Positions 9,269 to 19,356 of a DNA stretch of 57,622 nucleotides are shown here, one piece after another. The DNA comes from Pseudocitrobacter vendiensis (GTDB taxonomy: Bacteria > Pseudomonadota > Gammaproteobacteria > Enterobacterales > Enterobacteriaceae). Position 1 is the first letter of the stretch. Each line of letters opens with the position of its first letter. Location: the NCBI RefSeq assembly GCF_943590815.1, contig NZ_CALSBS010000027.1:1-57622 (forward strand), read 5' to 3'. The position numbers were made by a program, and so were the translations under genes. The notes under the pieces are model-generated. The model was not told where the DNA came from. It did no database searches and was given only the letters and a program-made list of their open reading frames with translations.

Positions 9269-10549
9269 CTACAGCTGCGCAAACACCTTACGCGCGGCAT
9301 CAATGGTTTTATTAATATCTTCCGGCGTGTGCGCCACGGACATAAAGCCCGCTTCAAACGCCGATGGCGCCAGATAAATCCCTTCGTCCAGCATCAGGTG
9401 GAAGAAACGCTTGAAGCGTTCAACGTCGCATTTCAGGACGTCCTGATAGCAGGTCACCGTTTCTGCATCGGTGAAGAAAATCCCGAACATGCCGCCAACG
9501 TGGTTGACCACCAGAGGAATACCCGTCTCTTCAGCGGCGTCCAGTAGCCCTTCTGCTAACTGAGTCGTAAGCTCGCCCAGGGTTTCGTGCACGCCTGGCT
9601 GCGCCACCTGCGTCAGGCACGCGTAGCCTGCGGCCATTGCAATCGGGTTACCGGAAAGCGTACCCGCCTGATAAACCGGGCCGGTTGGCGCCAGTGCGTC
9701 CATCACATCACGGCGTCCGCCAAAAGCGCCGACTGGCATGCCGCCGCCGATGATTTTGCCAAGGCAGGTGAGATCCGGCACGACGTCATAGTAAGACTGC
9801 GCGCCCGCCAGTGCGACGCGGAAACCGGTCATGACTTCATCGATGATCAGCAGCGCGCCAAATTCATCACACAGGGCGCGCAGACCCGGCAGGAATTCCG
9901 GCAGCGGCGGTACACAGTTCATGTTGCCCGCGACCGGTTCCACGATAATGCAGGCGATCTCCTGCGGGAACTGCTCGAACGCCTCGCGCACGGAGGCGAG
10001 ATCGTTATAGGTGCAGGTCAGTGTGTGTTTGGCGAAATCTGCCGGGACGCCTGGGGAGTTTGGCTGGCCGAGGGTCAGCGCGCCGGAACCGGCTTTTACC
10101 AGCAGGTGGTCGGCGTGACCGTGGTAGCAACCTTCGAATTTGATGATTTTATCGCGGCCCGTGAAACCACGCGCCAGGCGAATGGCGCTCATGGTCGCTT
10201 CCGTTCCTGAGTTCACCATGCGAACCATGTCCATGGTCGGCACCAGTTCAGTCACCAGTTCCGCCATTTTCACTTCCATTTCGGTTGGCGCCCCGAAGCT
10301 CAGACCACGTTCGGCGGCTTCAATCACCGCGTTACGGATGGTCGGGTTATTGTGGCCCAACACCATAGGACCCCAGGAGCCGACGTAATCGACGTAGGCT
10401 TTGCCATCCGCATCATACAGGTAAGCCCCGTCCGCACGTTCGATAAACAGCGGTGTGCCACCCACGCCGGTGAAGGCGCGTACCGGTGAGTTGACGCCGC
10501 CGGGAATAAGTTTTCGTGCGGCGTTGTAGAGGTTTTCCGATTTGCTCAT
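9269..10549 (-). CDS. hemL: Glutamate-1-semialdehyde 2,1-aminomutase
   Basis: This 426-residue PLP enzyme converts glutamate-1-semialdehyde to 5-aminolevulinate, the C5-pathway step feeding heme, siroheme and cobalamin. It is a class III aminotransferase-fold protein. The PLP lysine is Lys265 in [13 protein letters not shown]. The cofactor-binding IIDEV (235-239) and substrate-side NSGTEA (113-118) are present. Length equals the E. coli enzyme. A CAGGAG ribosome site precedes the ATG. The TAG stop abuts the palindromic repeat directly. Confidence 0.98.
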   Translation of the reverse strand: MSKSENLYNAARKLIPGGVNSPVRAFTGVGGTPLFIERADGAYLYDADGKAYVDYVGSWGPMVLGHNNPTIRNAVIEAAERGLSFGAPTEMEVKMAELVTELVPTMDMVRMVNSGTEATMSAIRLARGFTGRDKIIKFEGCYHGHADHLLVKAGSGALTLGQPNSPGVPADFAKHTLTCTYNDLASVREAFEQFPQEIACIIVEPVAGNMNCVPPLPEFLPGLRALCDEFGALLIIDEVMTGFRVALAGAQSYYDVVPDLTCLGKIIGGGMPVGAFGGRRDVMDALAPTGPVYQAGTLSGNPIAMAAGYACLTQVAQPGVHETLGELTTQLAEGLLDAAEETGIPLVVNHVGGMFGIFFTDAETVTCYQDVLKCDVERFKRFFHLMLDEGIYLAPSAFEAGFMSVAHTPEDINKTIDAARKVFAQL

Positions 10550-10732
10550 GAAACGGCTCCTGATTCGGGGGAGGAAAATGATTAACGGGCTATTCTAATT
10601 ATTCCAGGAAGGTTATGAAAGTTTTGCCGAAATGAAACACTCGGTCATTCAGGGGATTTTTTACGCGACGAGGGGCGAGAGGCCCGTTAGAATGCCTCCT
10701 TCGAATTTGTATTACCAATTTATGATAAGCAG

Positions 10733-12151
10733 ATGAAAGCAGATTCTTCCTCTTTTGAGTCACAGCAAATTACACGCTTACGTCGTGGCGATACGATACG
10801 CCGGTTATTGAACCGCGATAAAACGCCGCTAAAAGTTCTGTTGATGGCCGCGCTGGTCGGCACCGTCGCCGGTTTCGTCGGCGTGGCGTTCGAAAAGGCG
10901 GTGAACTGGGTGTCTAACCTCCGTATGGCGTCGATCGCGCAGGTGGCGGATCACTGGTTTATCGTCTGGCCGCTGGCCTTTATTCTTTCCGGGTTGCTGG
11001 CGATGGTGGGATACTTCTTAGTACGGCGCTTTGCCCCTGAAGCAGGGGGCTCGGGTATTCCTGAAATTGAGGGCGCGCTGGAAGAGTTGCGTCCGGTGCG
11101 CTGGTGGCGCGTGCTGCCAGTGAAATTCATCGGCGGGATGGGGACACTCGGGGCCGGGATGGTACTCGGGCGAGAAGGGCCGACGGTGCAAATCGGCGGT
11201 AATATCGGGCGCATGATTGGCGATATCTTCCGTATGCGCAGCGCCGAAGCGCGTCACACCCTGCTGGCAACCGGCGCAGCGGCGGGGTTGTCGGCGGCGT
11301 TCAATGCACCGCTGGCGGGGATCCTGTTCATCATTGAAGAGATGCGCTCGCAGTTTCGCTATAACCTGGTTTCCATAAAAGCTGTCTTTACCGGCGTCAT
11401 TATGTCGAGCATCGTGTTTCGCATCTTTAACGGCGAGACGCCGGTAATTGAAGTGGGCAAACTGACCAACGCACCGGTGAACACGCTGTGGCTTTATCTG
11501 GTGCTGGGGATGATTTTTGGTATCGTCGGCCCCATCTTCAATACGCTGGTGTTGAGAACGCAGGATATGTTCCAGCGTATTCACGGTGGCGAAATCAAAA
11601 AGTGGGTCTTAATCGGCGGCCTGATTGGCGGGCTGTGCGGCGTGCTCGGGTTGATTGAACCGGCGGCGGCGGGGGGCGGTTTTAACCTGATTCCGATTGC
11701 GGCTGCGGGTAACTACAGCGTAGGTTTGCTGCTGTTTATCTTTATCGCACGCGTACTGACCACGCTGCTTTGCTTCTCCTCCGGCGCGCCGGGCGGCATT
11801 TTCGCGCCAATGCTGGCGCTGGGCACACTGCTGGGCACCGCGTTTGGCATGGCGGCGATGAACGTTTTTCCGGGCTACCATCTTGAGGCGGGTACGTTTG
11901 CTATCGCGGGCATGGGCGCATTAATGGCCGCGTCGGTGCGTGCGCCGCTCACCGGGATTGTACTGGTGCTGGAGATGACGGACAATTATCAGCTCATTTT
12001 GCCAATGATTATTACCTGCTTAGGTGCCACGCTATTAGCGCAGTTCCTGGGTGGCAAGCCGCTCTACGCCACGATCCTGGCGCGAACGCTGGCGAAACAG
12101 GAAGCAGAACAGGCGGCAAAAGCCCAGCAAGCGGCCGGGCAGAATACTTGA
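10733..12151 (+). CDS. clcA: H+/Cl- exchange transporter (ClC family)
   Basis: This 472-residue homodimeric antiporter exchanges two chloride ions for one proton across the inner membrane and supports extreme acid resistance in E. coli. Signature motifs are GSGIP (106-110), GREGP (146-150, carrying gating Glu148) and the internal proton Glu203 in FIIEEM. A later [11 protein letters not shown] and the GKPLY segment complete the chloride path. The N-terminal tail is polar and the C-terminus Ala/Gln-rich. The gene stands alone between hemL (divergent) and erpA. No terminator is obvious in the 81-base gap to erpA. Confidence 0.97.
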   Translation: MKADSSSFESQQITRLRRGDTIRRLLNRDKTPLKVLLMAALVGTVAGFVGVAFEKAVNWVSNLRMASIAQVADHWFIVWPLAFILSGLLAMVGYFLVRRFAPEAGGSGIPEIEGALEELRPVRWWRVLPVKFIGGMGTLGAGMVLGREGPTVQIGGNIGRMIGDIFRMRSAEARHTLLATGAAAGLSAAFNAPLAGILFIIEEMRSQFRYNLVSIKAVFTGVIMSSIVFRIFNGETPVIEVGKLTNAPVNTLWLYLVLGMIFGIVGPIFNTLVLRTQDMFQRIHGGEIKKWVLIGGLIGGLCGVLGLIEPAAAGGGFNLIPIAAAGNYSVGLLLFIFIARVLTTLLCFSSGAPGGIFAPMLALGTLLGTAFGMAAMNVFPGYHLEAGTFAIAGMGALMAASVRAPLTGIVLVLEMTDNYQLILPMIITCLGATLLAQFLGGKPLYATILARTLAKQEAEQAAKAQQAAGQNT

Positions 12152-12232
12152 ATGAATTACCAGGGTATTAGATAATGACCAAAAGAATCGGGTTATTATT
12201 TGCCCAGATTACAGTATTAATGGGAGCAAAAA

Positions 12233-12577
12233 ATGAGTGATGAAGTTGTGCTGCCGCTGGAGTTTACCGACGCCGCAGCCTCTAAAGTAAAAGACCTGAT
12301 TGCAGATGAAGACAATCCGAATATGAAACTGCGCGTGTATATCACCGGCGGTGGTTGCAGCGGTTTCCAGTACGGTTTCACTTTTGACGATCAGATCAAC
12401 GAAGGCGATATGACCATTGAGAAACAGGGCGTAGGCCTGGTCGTTGACCCGATGAGCCTGCAGTATCTGGTTGGCGGTTCTGTTGATTACACCGAAGGTC
12501 TGGAAGGTTCCCGTTTCATCGTAACCAACCCGAACGCGACCAGCACCTGCGGCTGCGGTTCTTCGTTCAGTATCTGA
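12233..12577 (+). CDS. erpA: Iron-sulfur cluster insertion protein
   Basis: This 114-residue A-type Fe-S carrier delivers clusters to apoproteins, including the isoprenoid enzymes IspG and IspH. The three cluster-ligand cysteines are in the expected places: Cys42 (GGGCSG) and Cys106 and Cys108 (TCGCG near the C-terminus). Length equals that of E. coli ErpA. A GGGAGC ribosome site precedes the ATG. In E. coli the gene is regulated by IscR; I did not find an operator I could place with confidence here. Confidence 0.97.
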   Translation: MSDEVVLPLEFTDAAASKVKDLIADEDNPNMKLRVYITGGGCSGFQYGFTFDDQINEGDMTIEKQGVGLVVDPMSLQYLVGGSVDYTEGLEGSRFIVTNPNATSTCGCGSSFSI

Positions 12578-12580
12578 TGA

Positions 12581-12610
12581 TTACCGGATGGCGTGCGCGC
12601 TATCCGGTAA
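12581..12610. terminator. Bidirectional hairpin between erpA and yadS (REP-like)
   Basis: A 13-bp stem, TTACCGGATGGCG pairing with CGCTATCCGGTAA across a TGCG loop, fills the gap between the two convergent stop codons. The sequence resembles a single classical E. coli REP (ccggatggcg). There is no long T-run on either strand, so it may protect 3' ends more than it terminates. Confidence 0.65.
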
Positions 12611-12617
12611 AATCAGG

Positions 12618-13241
12618 CTATTTCCCCGGTTCGTCCAGCGCAAAGGTCGGCAGCTTCAGATGCCAGTGAATCGCCGCCAGGCGAATGACCAGCGTCACCA
12701 CCATGCCAATCATACTGGCGCTTTCCAGCGGAACCTTGAAAGTATAAAACGCCGTGGCGTGGACGATGCCGCCGATGATACAGGCCGTGGCGTAAATTTC
12801 CGTTCGCAGGATCATCGGTACTTCGCGCGCCAGCACGTCGCGGATAATCCCGCCGCCGACACCGGTGATAACGCCCATACAAACGGCGACCAGTGGCCCG
12901 GTTTCAGCAAGAAACGCTTTATTCACGCCAATGCCGACAAACACCGCGAGGCCGACGGCATCCAGCACCGGTAATACCCACTTTGGCAGGCGGCGCGGTT
13001 GACGCACCAACACGATAGTGAGCATACAGGTGACCATCGCCACCACCAGGTCAGTGGGATCTTTTACCCAAAAAACCGGGCCGTGGTCGAGCGCCATATC
13101 GCGGATTGTTCCGCCGCCGACAGCGGTGACCACGCCCAGCACCAGCACACCAAACGGGTCCATACGCAGCTTTCCGGCGAGCAGAACGCCGGAAACGGCA
13201 AATACCATTGTGCCAAGAATATCCAGCCAGTAGACGAGCAT
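12618..13241 (-). CDS. yadS: Inner-membrane protein, UPF0126/TRIC-like family
   Basis: This 207-residue membrane protein is made of two homologous halves, each about three hydrophobic segments. The repeated motif GGGTIRD at 42-48 and GGGIIRD at 129-135 shows the duplication and is typical of the UPF0126 (TRIC-channel-like) family. The transported substrate is not established from sequence. The start at 13241 (MLVYWLD) is chosen over an in-frame ATG at 13328, which would run into btuF and give an atypical N-terminus. It lies 16 bases after btuF on the same strand and is likely co-transcribed with mtnN-btuF. Confidence 0.9.
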   Translation of the reverse strand: MLVYWLDILGTMVFAVSGVLLAGKLRMDPFGVLVLGVVTAVGGGTIRDMALDHGPVFWVKDPTDLVVAMVTCMLTIVLVRQPRRLPKWVLPVLDAVGLAVFVGIGVNKAFLAETGPLVAVCMGVITGVGGGIIRDVLAREVPMILRTEIYATACIIGGIVHATAFYTFKVPLESASMIGMVVTLVIRLAAIHWHLKLPTFALDEPGK

Positions 13242-13257
13242 ATCCTGAGTTAACCTA

Positions 13258-14058
13258 TCAATTAACCTGCGCCAGGGCAGTACAGAGTTGTTTCGCGGCG
13301 AGGATAATACGTGGGCTTGCACGTTCAAACCAGTCGCTATTGAGAGGAATCACCGGGATTGTGAGCTGACTGCCCCAATACTGCTCGATTTTCGGAATTT
13401 GACTCGCGCCGCCGGCAACCACAATCGCCTGTGGCTGGCGTGTAAGCACCTGTTCGCGGCTCACCTGTGGCCAGGGAACGCGGCTGTCGGCGAAGATGTT
13501 TTCACCCCCGCAAATCTCCAGCACCTGGTTCTGAATGGCGGCTTTGTTGCTGGTAAAGATAGGATTAAAACCGAACTGGAGAAATACCCGTTTTTTGGAC
13601 TGATTTGCATAGCGGGCTTTGAGTTCGGTGTAGTCGCGCAGCAGCTGGCTGGCGGCCTGTTCCGCTTTTTCCGGGTGTGGGCTCCATCGGGCGATTTCGC
13701 GCAGCGTAGCGGCAATGCTTTCCACCGTATGGTTGTCTATCCATACGACTTTAATGCCCAATGAACTCAACTGGTTAACCTGACGTTCGGCGTTGCCTTC
13801 TCGCCAGGCAAGCACCACATCGGGCTTAAGTGCCACGATGCGTTCGAGGTTAATCCCCTGCCATGAGGCGACTTGCTCAATACTTTTTGCCGCTTCCGGG
13901 TAGTCGGAATAGTTGCTGACGCCAATCGGGGTGATCCCGGCCGCAAAGGCCAGTTCCGTATTGGCTGGAGAGAGAGTAATGACCCGCGGCGCGGCACCAA
14001 GCCACGCCGGGGCAACCAGTGCGAGGGCGAGAAGCCCTTTAAGCAGCGACTTAACCAC
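13258..14058 (-). CDS. btuF: Vitamin B12 periplasmic binding protein
   Basis: This 266-residue class III binding protein delivers cobalamin to BtuCD in the inner membrane. A Sec signal peptide has a Lys-rich start, a long hydrophobic core and cleavage near Ala22 (GA|APRV). The mature start [17 protein letters not shown] is family-typical, as is the C-terminal [14 protein letters not shown]. BtuC and BtuD are not in the window, as in E. coli where they lie elsewhere. The start overlaps the 3' end of mtnN by eight bases, implying translational coupling. Confidence 0.96.
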   Translation of the reverse strand: MVKSLLKGLLALALVAPAWLGAAPRVITLSPANTELAFAAGITPIGVSNYSDYPEAAKSIEQVASWQGINLERIVALKPDVVLAWREGNAERQVNQLSSLGIKVVWIDNHTVESIAATLREIARWSPHPEKAEQAASQLLRDYTELKARYANQSKKRVFLQFGFNPIFTSNKAAIQNQVLEICGGENIFADSRVPWPQVSREQVLTRQPQAIVVAGGASQIPKIEQYWGSQLTIPVIPLNSDWFERASPRIILAAKQLCTALAQVN

Positions 14059-14749
14059 GCGCCAGCTTCTGCACCAGGGTTTCCACCATCAGGGTGGACT
14101 GTTTTGCCGCTACCGCCAGGAACTCGTCAAAGCTCAGGTGAGACTGCTGGTCAGCGACGTCGGAGATCGCGCGAACCACCACGAACGGGACGTTAAAGTT
14201 GTGGCAGACGTGTGCGATGGCGGTCGCTTCCATCTCAACAGCTACCGCCTGCGGGAAGTTGTGACGAATTTTCGCCAGGCCTACGGAGCCATTAATGAAG
14301 GCATCGCCGCTGACGATCAGGCCGCGTACCGCATTCAGATTTAACGCTTTAATGCACTCTTCTGCCGCAGAGATCAGCTTTTCGTCAGCCTTAAAACCTG
14401 CCGGACAACCCGGAAGCTGACCAAACTCGTAGCCGAACGCGGTCACATCCGCATCGTGATAGCGCGCTTCATCAGAAACCACGATATCACCCACCTTCAG
14501 CGTCGGCGCCAGGCCACCCGCAGAACCGGTATTGATAATCACGTCCGGCTGGCAACGCTCCAGCAGCAGGGTTGCACCCATCGCGGCAGCGACTTTACCA
14601 ATACCGGATTTCAGTAACGCGACATCCACCCCGTTAAGCTGGCCGGTATAAATTTCACTTCCGCCGATGGAGAGAGTTTCACGGTTTTCGATTTTGTCAC
14701 GTAGCAGCGTAACTTCTTCTTCCATTGCGCCAATGATGCCGATTTTCAT
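14051..14749 (-). CDS. mtnN: 5'-Methylthioadenosine/S-adenosylhomocysteine nucleosidase
   Basis: This 232-residue enzyme hydrolyses MTA, SAH and 5'-deoxyadenosine to adenine and a thio- or deoxyribose. It recycles products of SAM use and supplies the autoinducer-2 precursor pathway. The catalytic residues Glu12, Glu174 (VEMEATA) and Asp197 (AISDVAD) are at the known positions. It is first in the minus-strand group mtnN-btuF-yadS and is divergent from dgt across 83 bases. Confidence 0.98.
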   Translation of the reverse strand: MKIGIIGAMEEEVTLLRDKIENRETLSIGGSEIYTGQLNGVDVALLKSGIGKVAAAMGATLLLERCQPDVIINTGSAGGLAPTLKVGDIVVSDEARYHDADVTAFGYEFGQLPGCPAGFKADEKLISAAEECIKALNLNAVRGLIVSGDAFINGSVGLAKIRHNFPQAVAVEMEATAIAHVCHNFNVPFVVVRAISDVADQQSHLSFDEFLAVAAKQSTLMVETLVQKLARG

Positions 14750-14832
14750 AGATTTACTCGCGATATGCCCTAATTGGATGCATAGTCTACCATGGGGTTC
14801 AGGGGAAGCGCATTTCTCGCGATGGAGAGGCT

Positions 14833-16347
14833 ATGGCTAAGATTGATTTTCGCAACAAGATTAACTGGGGCCGGCGTTATCGCTCGCCAGAAGGCATCAG
14901 CTCTGAGCATGAAATTCTGCAAATATTCGAAAGCGATCGCGGGCGCATTATCAACTCACCGGCGATTCGTCGTTTACAGCAGAAAACCCAGGTTTTCCCG
15001 CTGGAGCGCAATGCTGCCGTGCGCACGCGTCTTACCCATTCGCTGGAAGTACAGCAGGTAGGGCGTTACATCGCGAAAGAAGTGCTCAGCCGTCTGAAAG
15101 AGAAAAAGCTGTTAGCCACTTATGGGCTGAATGAGCTGACCGGGCCGTTCGAAAGCATCGTTGAGATGGCCTGCCTGATGCACGACATTGGTAATCCACC
15201 GTTTGGTCATTTTGGCGAAGCGGCCATCAATGACTGGTTCCGCCAACGGCTGGTTCCGGCGGATGCCACCCAGCAGCCGCTGAGCCACGATCGCTGTGTG
15301 GTTGCTACACTGCGTTTGCAAGAAGGCGATGAGACGCAGAATGAATTGCGTCGGAAGGTGCGTCAGGATCTCTGTCATTTTGAAGGCAATGCGCAGGGCA
15401 TTCGCATGGTACATACCTTAATGCGCATGAATCTTACGTGGGCGCAGGTCGGCTGTATTCTGAAATATACTCGCCCCGCCTGGTGGGCCAGCGACGTGCC
15501 GGCAAGCCACAGCTATTTAATGAAAAAACCTGGCTATTATTTAGCCGAAGAACACTATATTACGCGCTTACGTAAAGAACTGGATTTAGCGCCTTACAAT
15601 CGCTTCCCCCTAACCTGGATTATGGAGGCGGCGGACGATATCTCCTATTGTGTGGCGGATCTTGAGGATGCGGTAGAAAAACGTATCTTTAGCGTCGAGC
15701 AGCTTTATCAACATTTACATGATGCCTGGCCCGAACATGGGAAAGGTTCTCTGTTCGCGCAGGTGGTCGAAAATGCCTGGGATAAATCGCGTTCCAATTC
15801 ATTAAGTCGCAGTACGGTCGATCAGTTCTTTATGTATTTACGCGTCAATACGCTAAATAAACTGGTGCCCTTCGCCGCCCAGCGCTTTATTGATAATCTG
15901 CCGGATATCTATCGTGGCGACTTTAATCATGCCCTGCTGGAAGATGAAAGCGATTATAGCCAGTTATTGGATCTCTATAAAAAAGTCGCGATAAAACATG
16001 TCTTTAGTCATTCTGATGTCGAGATGCTTGAACTTCAGGGTTATCGGGTGATTAGTGGGTTGTTGGAAATCTATTCTCCCCTGTTGAAATTATCGCAAAG
16101 TGACTTCACGTTGTTGGTTGAGAAAGAACGCATCGTATCGCTGCCGATAGAATCGCGCCTTTTCCAGAAACTCTCGCGTAACCATCGACTGGCGTATATT
16201 GAGGCGGTAAATAAAGTATCGCGTGACTCAGCAGAATTCCCGGTGATGGAATACTATTATCGCTGTCGCCTGATTCAGGACTATATCAGCGGAATGACCG
16301 ATCTTTACGCGTGGGATGAATATCGTCGTCTGATGGCGGTGGAATAA
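14833..16347 (+). CDS. dgt: Deoxyguanosinetriphosphate triphosphohydrolase
   Basis: This 504-residue HD-domain hexameric enzyme cleaves dGTP to deoxyguanosine and triphosphate, influencing dNTP pools and phage infection in E. coli. The metal-binding His69 (RLTHS) and His117-Asp118 ([12 protein letters not shown]) belong to the HD motif. The full-length C-terminus [15 protein letters not shown] is present. A GGAGAGG ribosome site precedes the ATG. The 3' third looks AT-richer than the 5' part by eye. Confidence 0.97.
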   Translation: MAKIDFRNKINWGRRYRSPEGISSEHEILQIFESDRGRIINSPAIRRLQQKTQVFPLERNAAVRTRLTHSLEVQQVGRYIAKEVLSRLKEKKLLATYGLNELTGPFESIVEMACLMHDIGNPPFGHFGEAAINDWFRQRLVPADATQQPLSHDRCVVATLRLQEGDETQNELRRKVRQDLCHFEGNAQGIRMVHTLMRMNLTWAQVGCILKYTRPAWWASDVPASHSYLMKKPGYYLAEEHYITRLRKELDLAPYNRFPLTWIMEAADDISYCVADLEDAVEKRIFSVEQLYQHLHDAWPEHGKGSLFAQVVENAWDKSRSNSLSRSTVDQFFMYLRVNTLNKLVPFAAQRFIDNLPDIYRGDFNHALLEDESDYSQLLDLYKKVAIKHVFSHSDVEMLELQGYRVISGLLEIYSPLLKLSQSDFTLLVEKERIVSLPIESRLFQKLSRNHRLAYIEAVNKVSRDSAEFPVMEYYYRCRLIQDYISGMTDLYAWDEYRRLMAVE

Positions 16348-16404
16348 CCACGAGTTTTGTAAAGACAGACAATAAATTTTTACTTTTTCCAGCGCCTTAA
16401 GCGC

Positions 16405-16432
16405 GGAACTTCGCGTCAGAATACGACTCTGA
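16405..16432 (+). promoter_or_regulatory. Sigma-E promoter of degP
   Basis: GGAACTT at 16405-16411 and TCTGA at 16428-16432 are separated by 16 bases, the classic sigma-E -35/-10 arrangement known for E. coli degP. Transcription should begin near 16438, leaving a leader of about 45 bases. A GTAAAG stretch at 16359-16364 may be part of a CpxR site, but the second half-site is unclear. Confidence 0.88.
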
Positions 16433-16482
16433 TAGTCACGTACACAGCAACTTTGCATAATCTGAAATTGAGATTGAAACAC

Positions 16483-17916
16483 ATGAAAAAAACCACGTTA
16501 GCAATGAGTGCACTGGCTCTTAGTTTAAGTTTGGCATTGTCTCCGTTGTCCGCTAGCGCGGCTGAGACGGCGTCATCCGCCACGACAGCACAGCAAATGC
16601 CAAGCCTGGCGCCAATGCTGGAAAAAGTGATGCCGTCCGTAGTCAGTATCAACGTTGAAGGCAGCACGACCGTGAACATCCCGCGCATGGGGCGTAACTT
16701 CCAGCAGTTCTTCGGCGACAACTCGCCTTTCTGCCAGGACGGTTCTCCGTTCCAGAACTCACCGTTCTGTCAGGGCGGCGGGCCTGATGGCGGCCAGGGC
16801 GGCGGTCAGCAACAAAAATTCCAGGCGCTGGGTTCTGGCGTCGTGATTGACGCGGCGAAAGGCTACGTCGTCACGAATAACCACGTGGTGGATAACGCGA
16901 CAACCATTAAAGTGCAGTTGAGTGACGGCCGTAAGTTTGATGCCAAAATCGTTGGCAAAGATCCGCGATCCGATATCGCGCTGATCCAGATTCAGGATCC
17001 GAAAAATCTGACGGCGATTAAACTGGCTGATTCTGACGCGCTGCGCGTGGGTGACTATACCGTTGCCATCGGTAACCCGTTTGGTCTGGGCGAAACCGTG
17101 ACCTCCGGTATCGTTTCTGCGCTGGGACGTAGCGGCCTGAACGTTGAAAACTATGAAAACTTTATCCAGACCGATGCGGCGATTAACCGGGGCAACTCCG
17201 GTGGTGCGCTGGTGAACCTGAACGGTGAACTGATCGGTATCAACACCGCGATTCTGGCACCGGACGGCGGCAACATCGGTATCGGCTTTGCTATCCCGAG
17301 TAACATGGTGAAAAACCTGACCTCACAGATGGTGGAATTCGGTCAGGTGAAACGCGGTGAGCTGGGGATCATGGGGACCGAGCTGAACTCCGAACTGGCG
17401 AAAGCGATGAAAGTTGACGCTCAGCGCGGGGCCTTTGTCAGCCAGGTGATGCCGAACTCTTCCGCAGCAAAAGCGGGGATTAAAGCGGGTGATGTGATCA
17501 CCTCCCTGAACGGTAAACAAATCAGCAGCTTCGCGGCGCTGCGTGCACAGGTTGGCACCATGCCGATCGGCAGCAAAATCAGCCTCGGCCTGCTGCGTGA
17601 CGGCAAACCGGTGACCGTGAGCCTGGAACTGCAGCAAAGCAGCCAGAATCAGGTTGATTCCAGCTCCATCTTCAGCGGCATTGAAGGGGCGGAAATGAGC
17701 AATAAAGGCCAGGATAAAGGCGTGGTGGTGAATACGGTGAAAGCCGGTTCCCCTGCTGCACAGATTGGCCTGAAAAAAGGTGACGTGATTGTGGGCGCGA
17801 ACCAGCAGGCGGTGAAAAACATCGCAGAGCTGCGCAAAATTCTCGACAGCAAACCGTCGGTACTGGCGCTGAACATTCAGCGTGGCGATAGCTCTATCTA
17901 CCTGTTGATGCAGTAA
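16483..17916 (+). CDS. degP: Periplasmic serine protease/chaperone DegP (HtrA)
   Basis: This 477-residue periplasmic quality-control protease degrades misfolded envelope proteins and escorts outer-membrane proteins. The signal peptide is cleaved near Ala26 (SASA|AET). The catalytic triad is His134, Asp164 and Ser239 (GNSGG). Two PDZ domains follow (about 284-375 and 390-477). Loop LA carries two SPFC motifs (Cys84, Cys96) and a Gly/Gln-rich linker that is about three residues longer than in E. coli. The start at 16483 gives the true signal peptide; an upstream ATG in frame at 16453 is not used in relatives. It is driven by the sigma-E promoter just upstream. Confidence 0.98.
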   Translation: MKKTTLAMSALALSLSLALSPLSASAAETASSATTAQQMPSLAPMLEKVMPSVVSINVEGSTTVNIPRMGRNFQQFFGDNSPFCQDGSPFQNSPFCQGGGPDGGQGGGQQQKFQALGSGVVIDAAKGYVVTNNHVVDNATTIKVQLSDGRKFDAKIVGKDPRSDIALIQIQDPKNLTAIKLADSDALRVGDYTVAIGNPFGLGETVTSGIVSALGRSGLNVENYENFIQTDAAINRGNSGGALVNLNGELIGINTAILAPDGGNIGIGFAIPSNMVKNLTSQMVEFGQVKRGELGIMGTELNSELAKAMKVDAQRGAFVSQVMPNSSAAKAGIKAGDVITSLNGKQISSFAALRAQVGTMPIGSKISLGLLRDGKPVTVSLELQQSSQNQVDSSSIFSGIEGAEMSNKGQDKGVVVNTVKAGSPAAQIGLKKGDVIVGANQQAVKNIAELRKILDSKPSVLALNIQRGDSSIYLLMQ

Positions 17917-17927
17917 TCCCCTCAGCC

Positions 17928-17958
17928 AACCCTTTCCCTGTCCTGGGGAAAGGGTTTT
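17928..17958 (+). terminator. Rho-independent terminator of degP
   Basis: AACCCTTTCCC (17928-17938) pairs with GGGAAAGGGTT (17946-17956), followed by TT. It lies 11 bases after the degP stop codon. Confidence 0.85.
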
Positions 17959-18075
17959 CTCCTTGTTCTGTGAAGCCTTCCACAACTCCATATTTCTCAC
18001 CCTGGCTTTGTGCATTTGCACAGTGCGACGGTTAGCCATCTTCCTTATGCTGTAAGCTGCTCACAGGAGGATTAC

Positions 18076-19233
18076 ATGGCTGGCTGGCATCTTGATACCA
18101 AAATGGCGCAGGATATCGTGGCGCGAACCATGCGCATTATCGACACCAACATTAACGTCATGGACGCCCGTGGTCGCATCATCGGCAGCGGCGATCGCGA
18201 GCGTATTGGTGAATTGCACGAAGGTGCGCTGTTGGTGCTTTCTCAGGGCAGGGTGGTGGACATTGATGATGCGGTTGCCAGGCATCTGCACGGCGTGCGT
18301 CAGGGGATCAACCTGCCGCTGCGACTGGAGGGCGAGATTGTTGGCGTCATCGGCCTGACTGGCGAACCGGAGACCCTGCGTAAATATGGCGAACTGGTGT
18401 GCATGACCGCCGAAATGATGCTCGAACAGTCGCGTCTGATGCATCTTTTGGCGCAGGATAGCCGCCTGCGTGAAGAGCTGGTGATGAACCTGATTCAGGC
18501 GGAAGAGAATACGCCCGCGTTAACCGAATGGGCCCAGCGTCTGGGCATCGATTTAAACCAGCCGCGCGTGGTGGCGGTGGTGGAAGTGGACAGCGGGCAG
18601 CTTGGAGTGGATAGCGCGATGGCTGAGCTTCAGCAATTGCAAAATGCGCTGACGACGCCCGAGCGAAATAACCTGATTGCGATTGTCTCACTGACTGAAA
18701 TGGTGGTGCTGAAACCGGCGCTGAATCAGTTTGGCCGCTGGGATGCGGAAGATCACCGCAAACGCGTCGAGCAACTTATCGCGCGAATGAAAGAGAACGG
18801 ACAACTGCGTTTTCGCGTCTCACTGGGAAACTATTTCACCGGGCCGGGCAGCATTGCGCGTTCTTACCGCACGGCGCGCACCACCATGATGGTGGGAAAA
18901 CAGCGCATGCCGGAAAGCCGCAGCTACTTTTATCAGGATTTAATGCTGCCAGTGCTGCTCGATAGCCTGCGCGGTGGCTGGCAGGCCAATGAGCTGGCTC
19001 GCCCGTTAACGCGGTTAAAAGCGATGGATAACAACGGATTACTCAGGCGCACTCTCGCGGCGTGGTTCCGCCATAATGTGCAGCCGCTGGCAACATCGAA
19101 GGCGCTGTTTATTCACCGTAATACGCTGGAGTACCGCCTGAATCGCATTTCGGAATTAACGGGGCTGGATTTGAGTAATTTTGACGATCGGTTGTTGTTG
19201 TATGTGGCGTTGCAGCTGGATGAGCAGCCGTAG
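18076..19233 (+). CDS. cdaR: Sugar diacid utilisation regulator
   Basis: This 385-residue transcription activator responds to D-glycarates and activates the gar and gud genes in E. coli. It has an N-terminal diacid-recognition domain (about 1-135), a GGDEF-like middle and a C-terminal PucR-type helix-turn-helix (FIHRNTLEYRLNRISELTG). An AGGAGG ribosome site sits seven bases before the ATG at 18076; the open frame upstream is non-coding. None of its known targets is in the window. Confidence 0.95.
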   Translation: MAGWHLDTKMAQDIVARTMRIIDTNINVMDARGRIIGSGDRERIGELHEGALLVLSQGRVVDIDDAVARHLHGVRQGINLPLRLEGEIVGVIGLTGEPETLRKYGELVCMTAEMMLEQSRLMHLLAQDSRLREELVMNLIQAEENTPALTEWAQRLGIDLNQPRVVAVVEVDSGQLGVDSAMAELQQLQNALTTPERNNLIAIVSLTEMVVLKPALNQFGRWDAEDHRKRVEQLIARMKENGQLRFRVSLGNYFTGPGSIARSYRTARTTMMVGKQRMPESRSYFYQDLMLPVLLDSLRGGWQANELARPLTRLKAMDNNGLLRRTLAAWFRHNVQPLATSKALFIHRNTLEYRLNRISELTGLDLSNFDDRLLLYVALQLDEQP

Positions 19234-19248
19234 CTGAACCGCGGACCA

Positions 19249-19356
19249 CCCTCACCCTAACCCTCTCCCTGAGGGAGAGGGGACTGACTGTGCACAACGG
19301 TTATTTCGCGCGCCGGTTTTCTCCCTCTCCCTGTGGGAGAGGGCCGGGGTGAGGGG
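19249..19356. repeat. Opposed pair of palindromic REP-like elements
   Basis: One element runs ccctcaccctaa-CCCTCTCCC-GGGAGAGGG at 19249-19282. Its inverse, CCCTCTCCC-tgt-GGGAGAGGG-ccggggtgagggg, lies at 19323-19356. The 40-base spacer between them is unrelated to the other clusters. The pair fills the gap between the convergent genes cdaR and yaeH and belongs to the same family as 1-284 and 9085-9268. Confidence 0.85.

Noticed and set aside
16453-16482. Upstream in-frame ATG for degP
   Set aside because: It would hide the signal peptide start MKKTTLA and leave only about 15 bases of leader after the sigma-E start.
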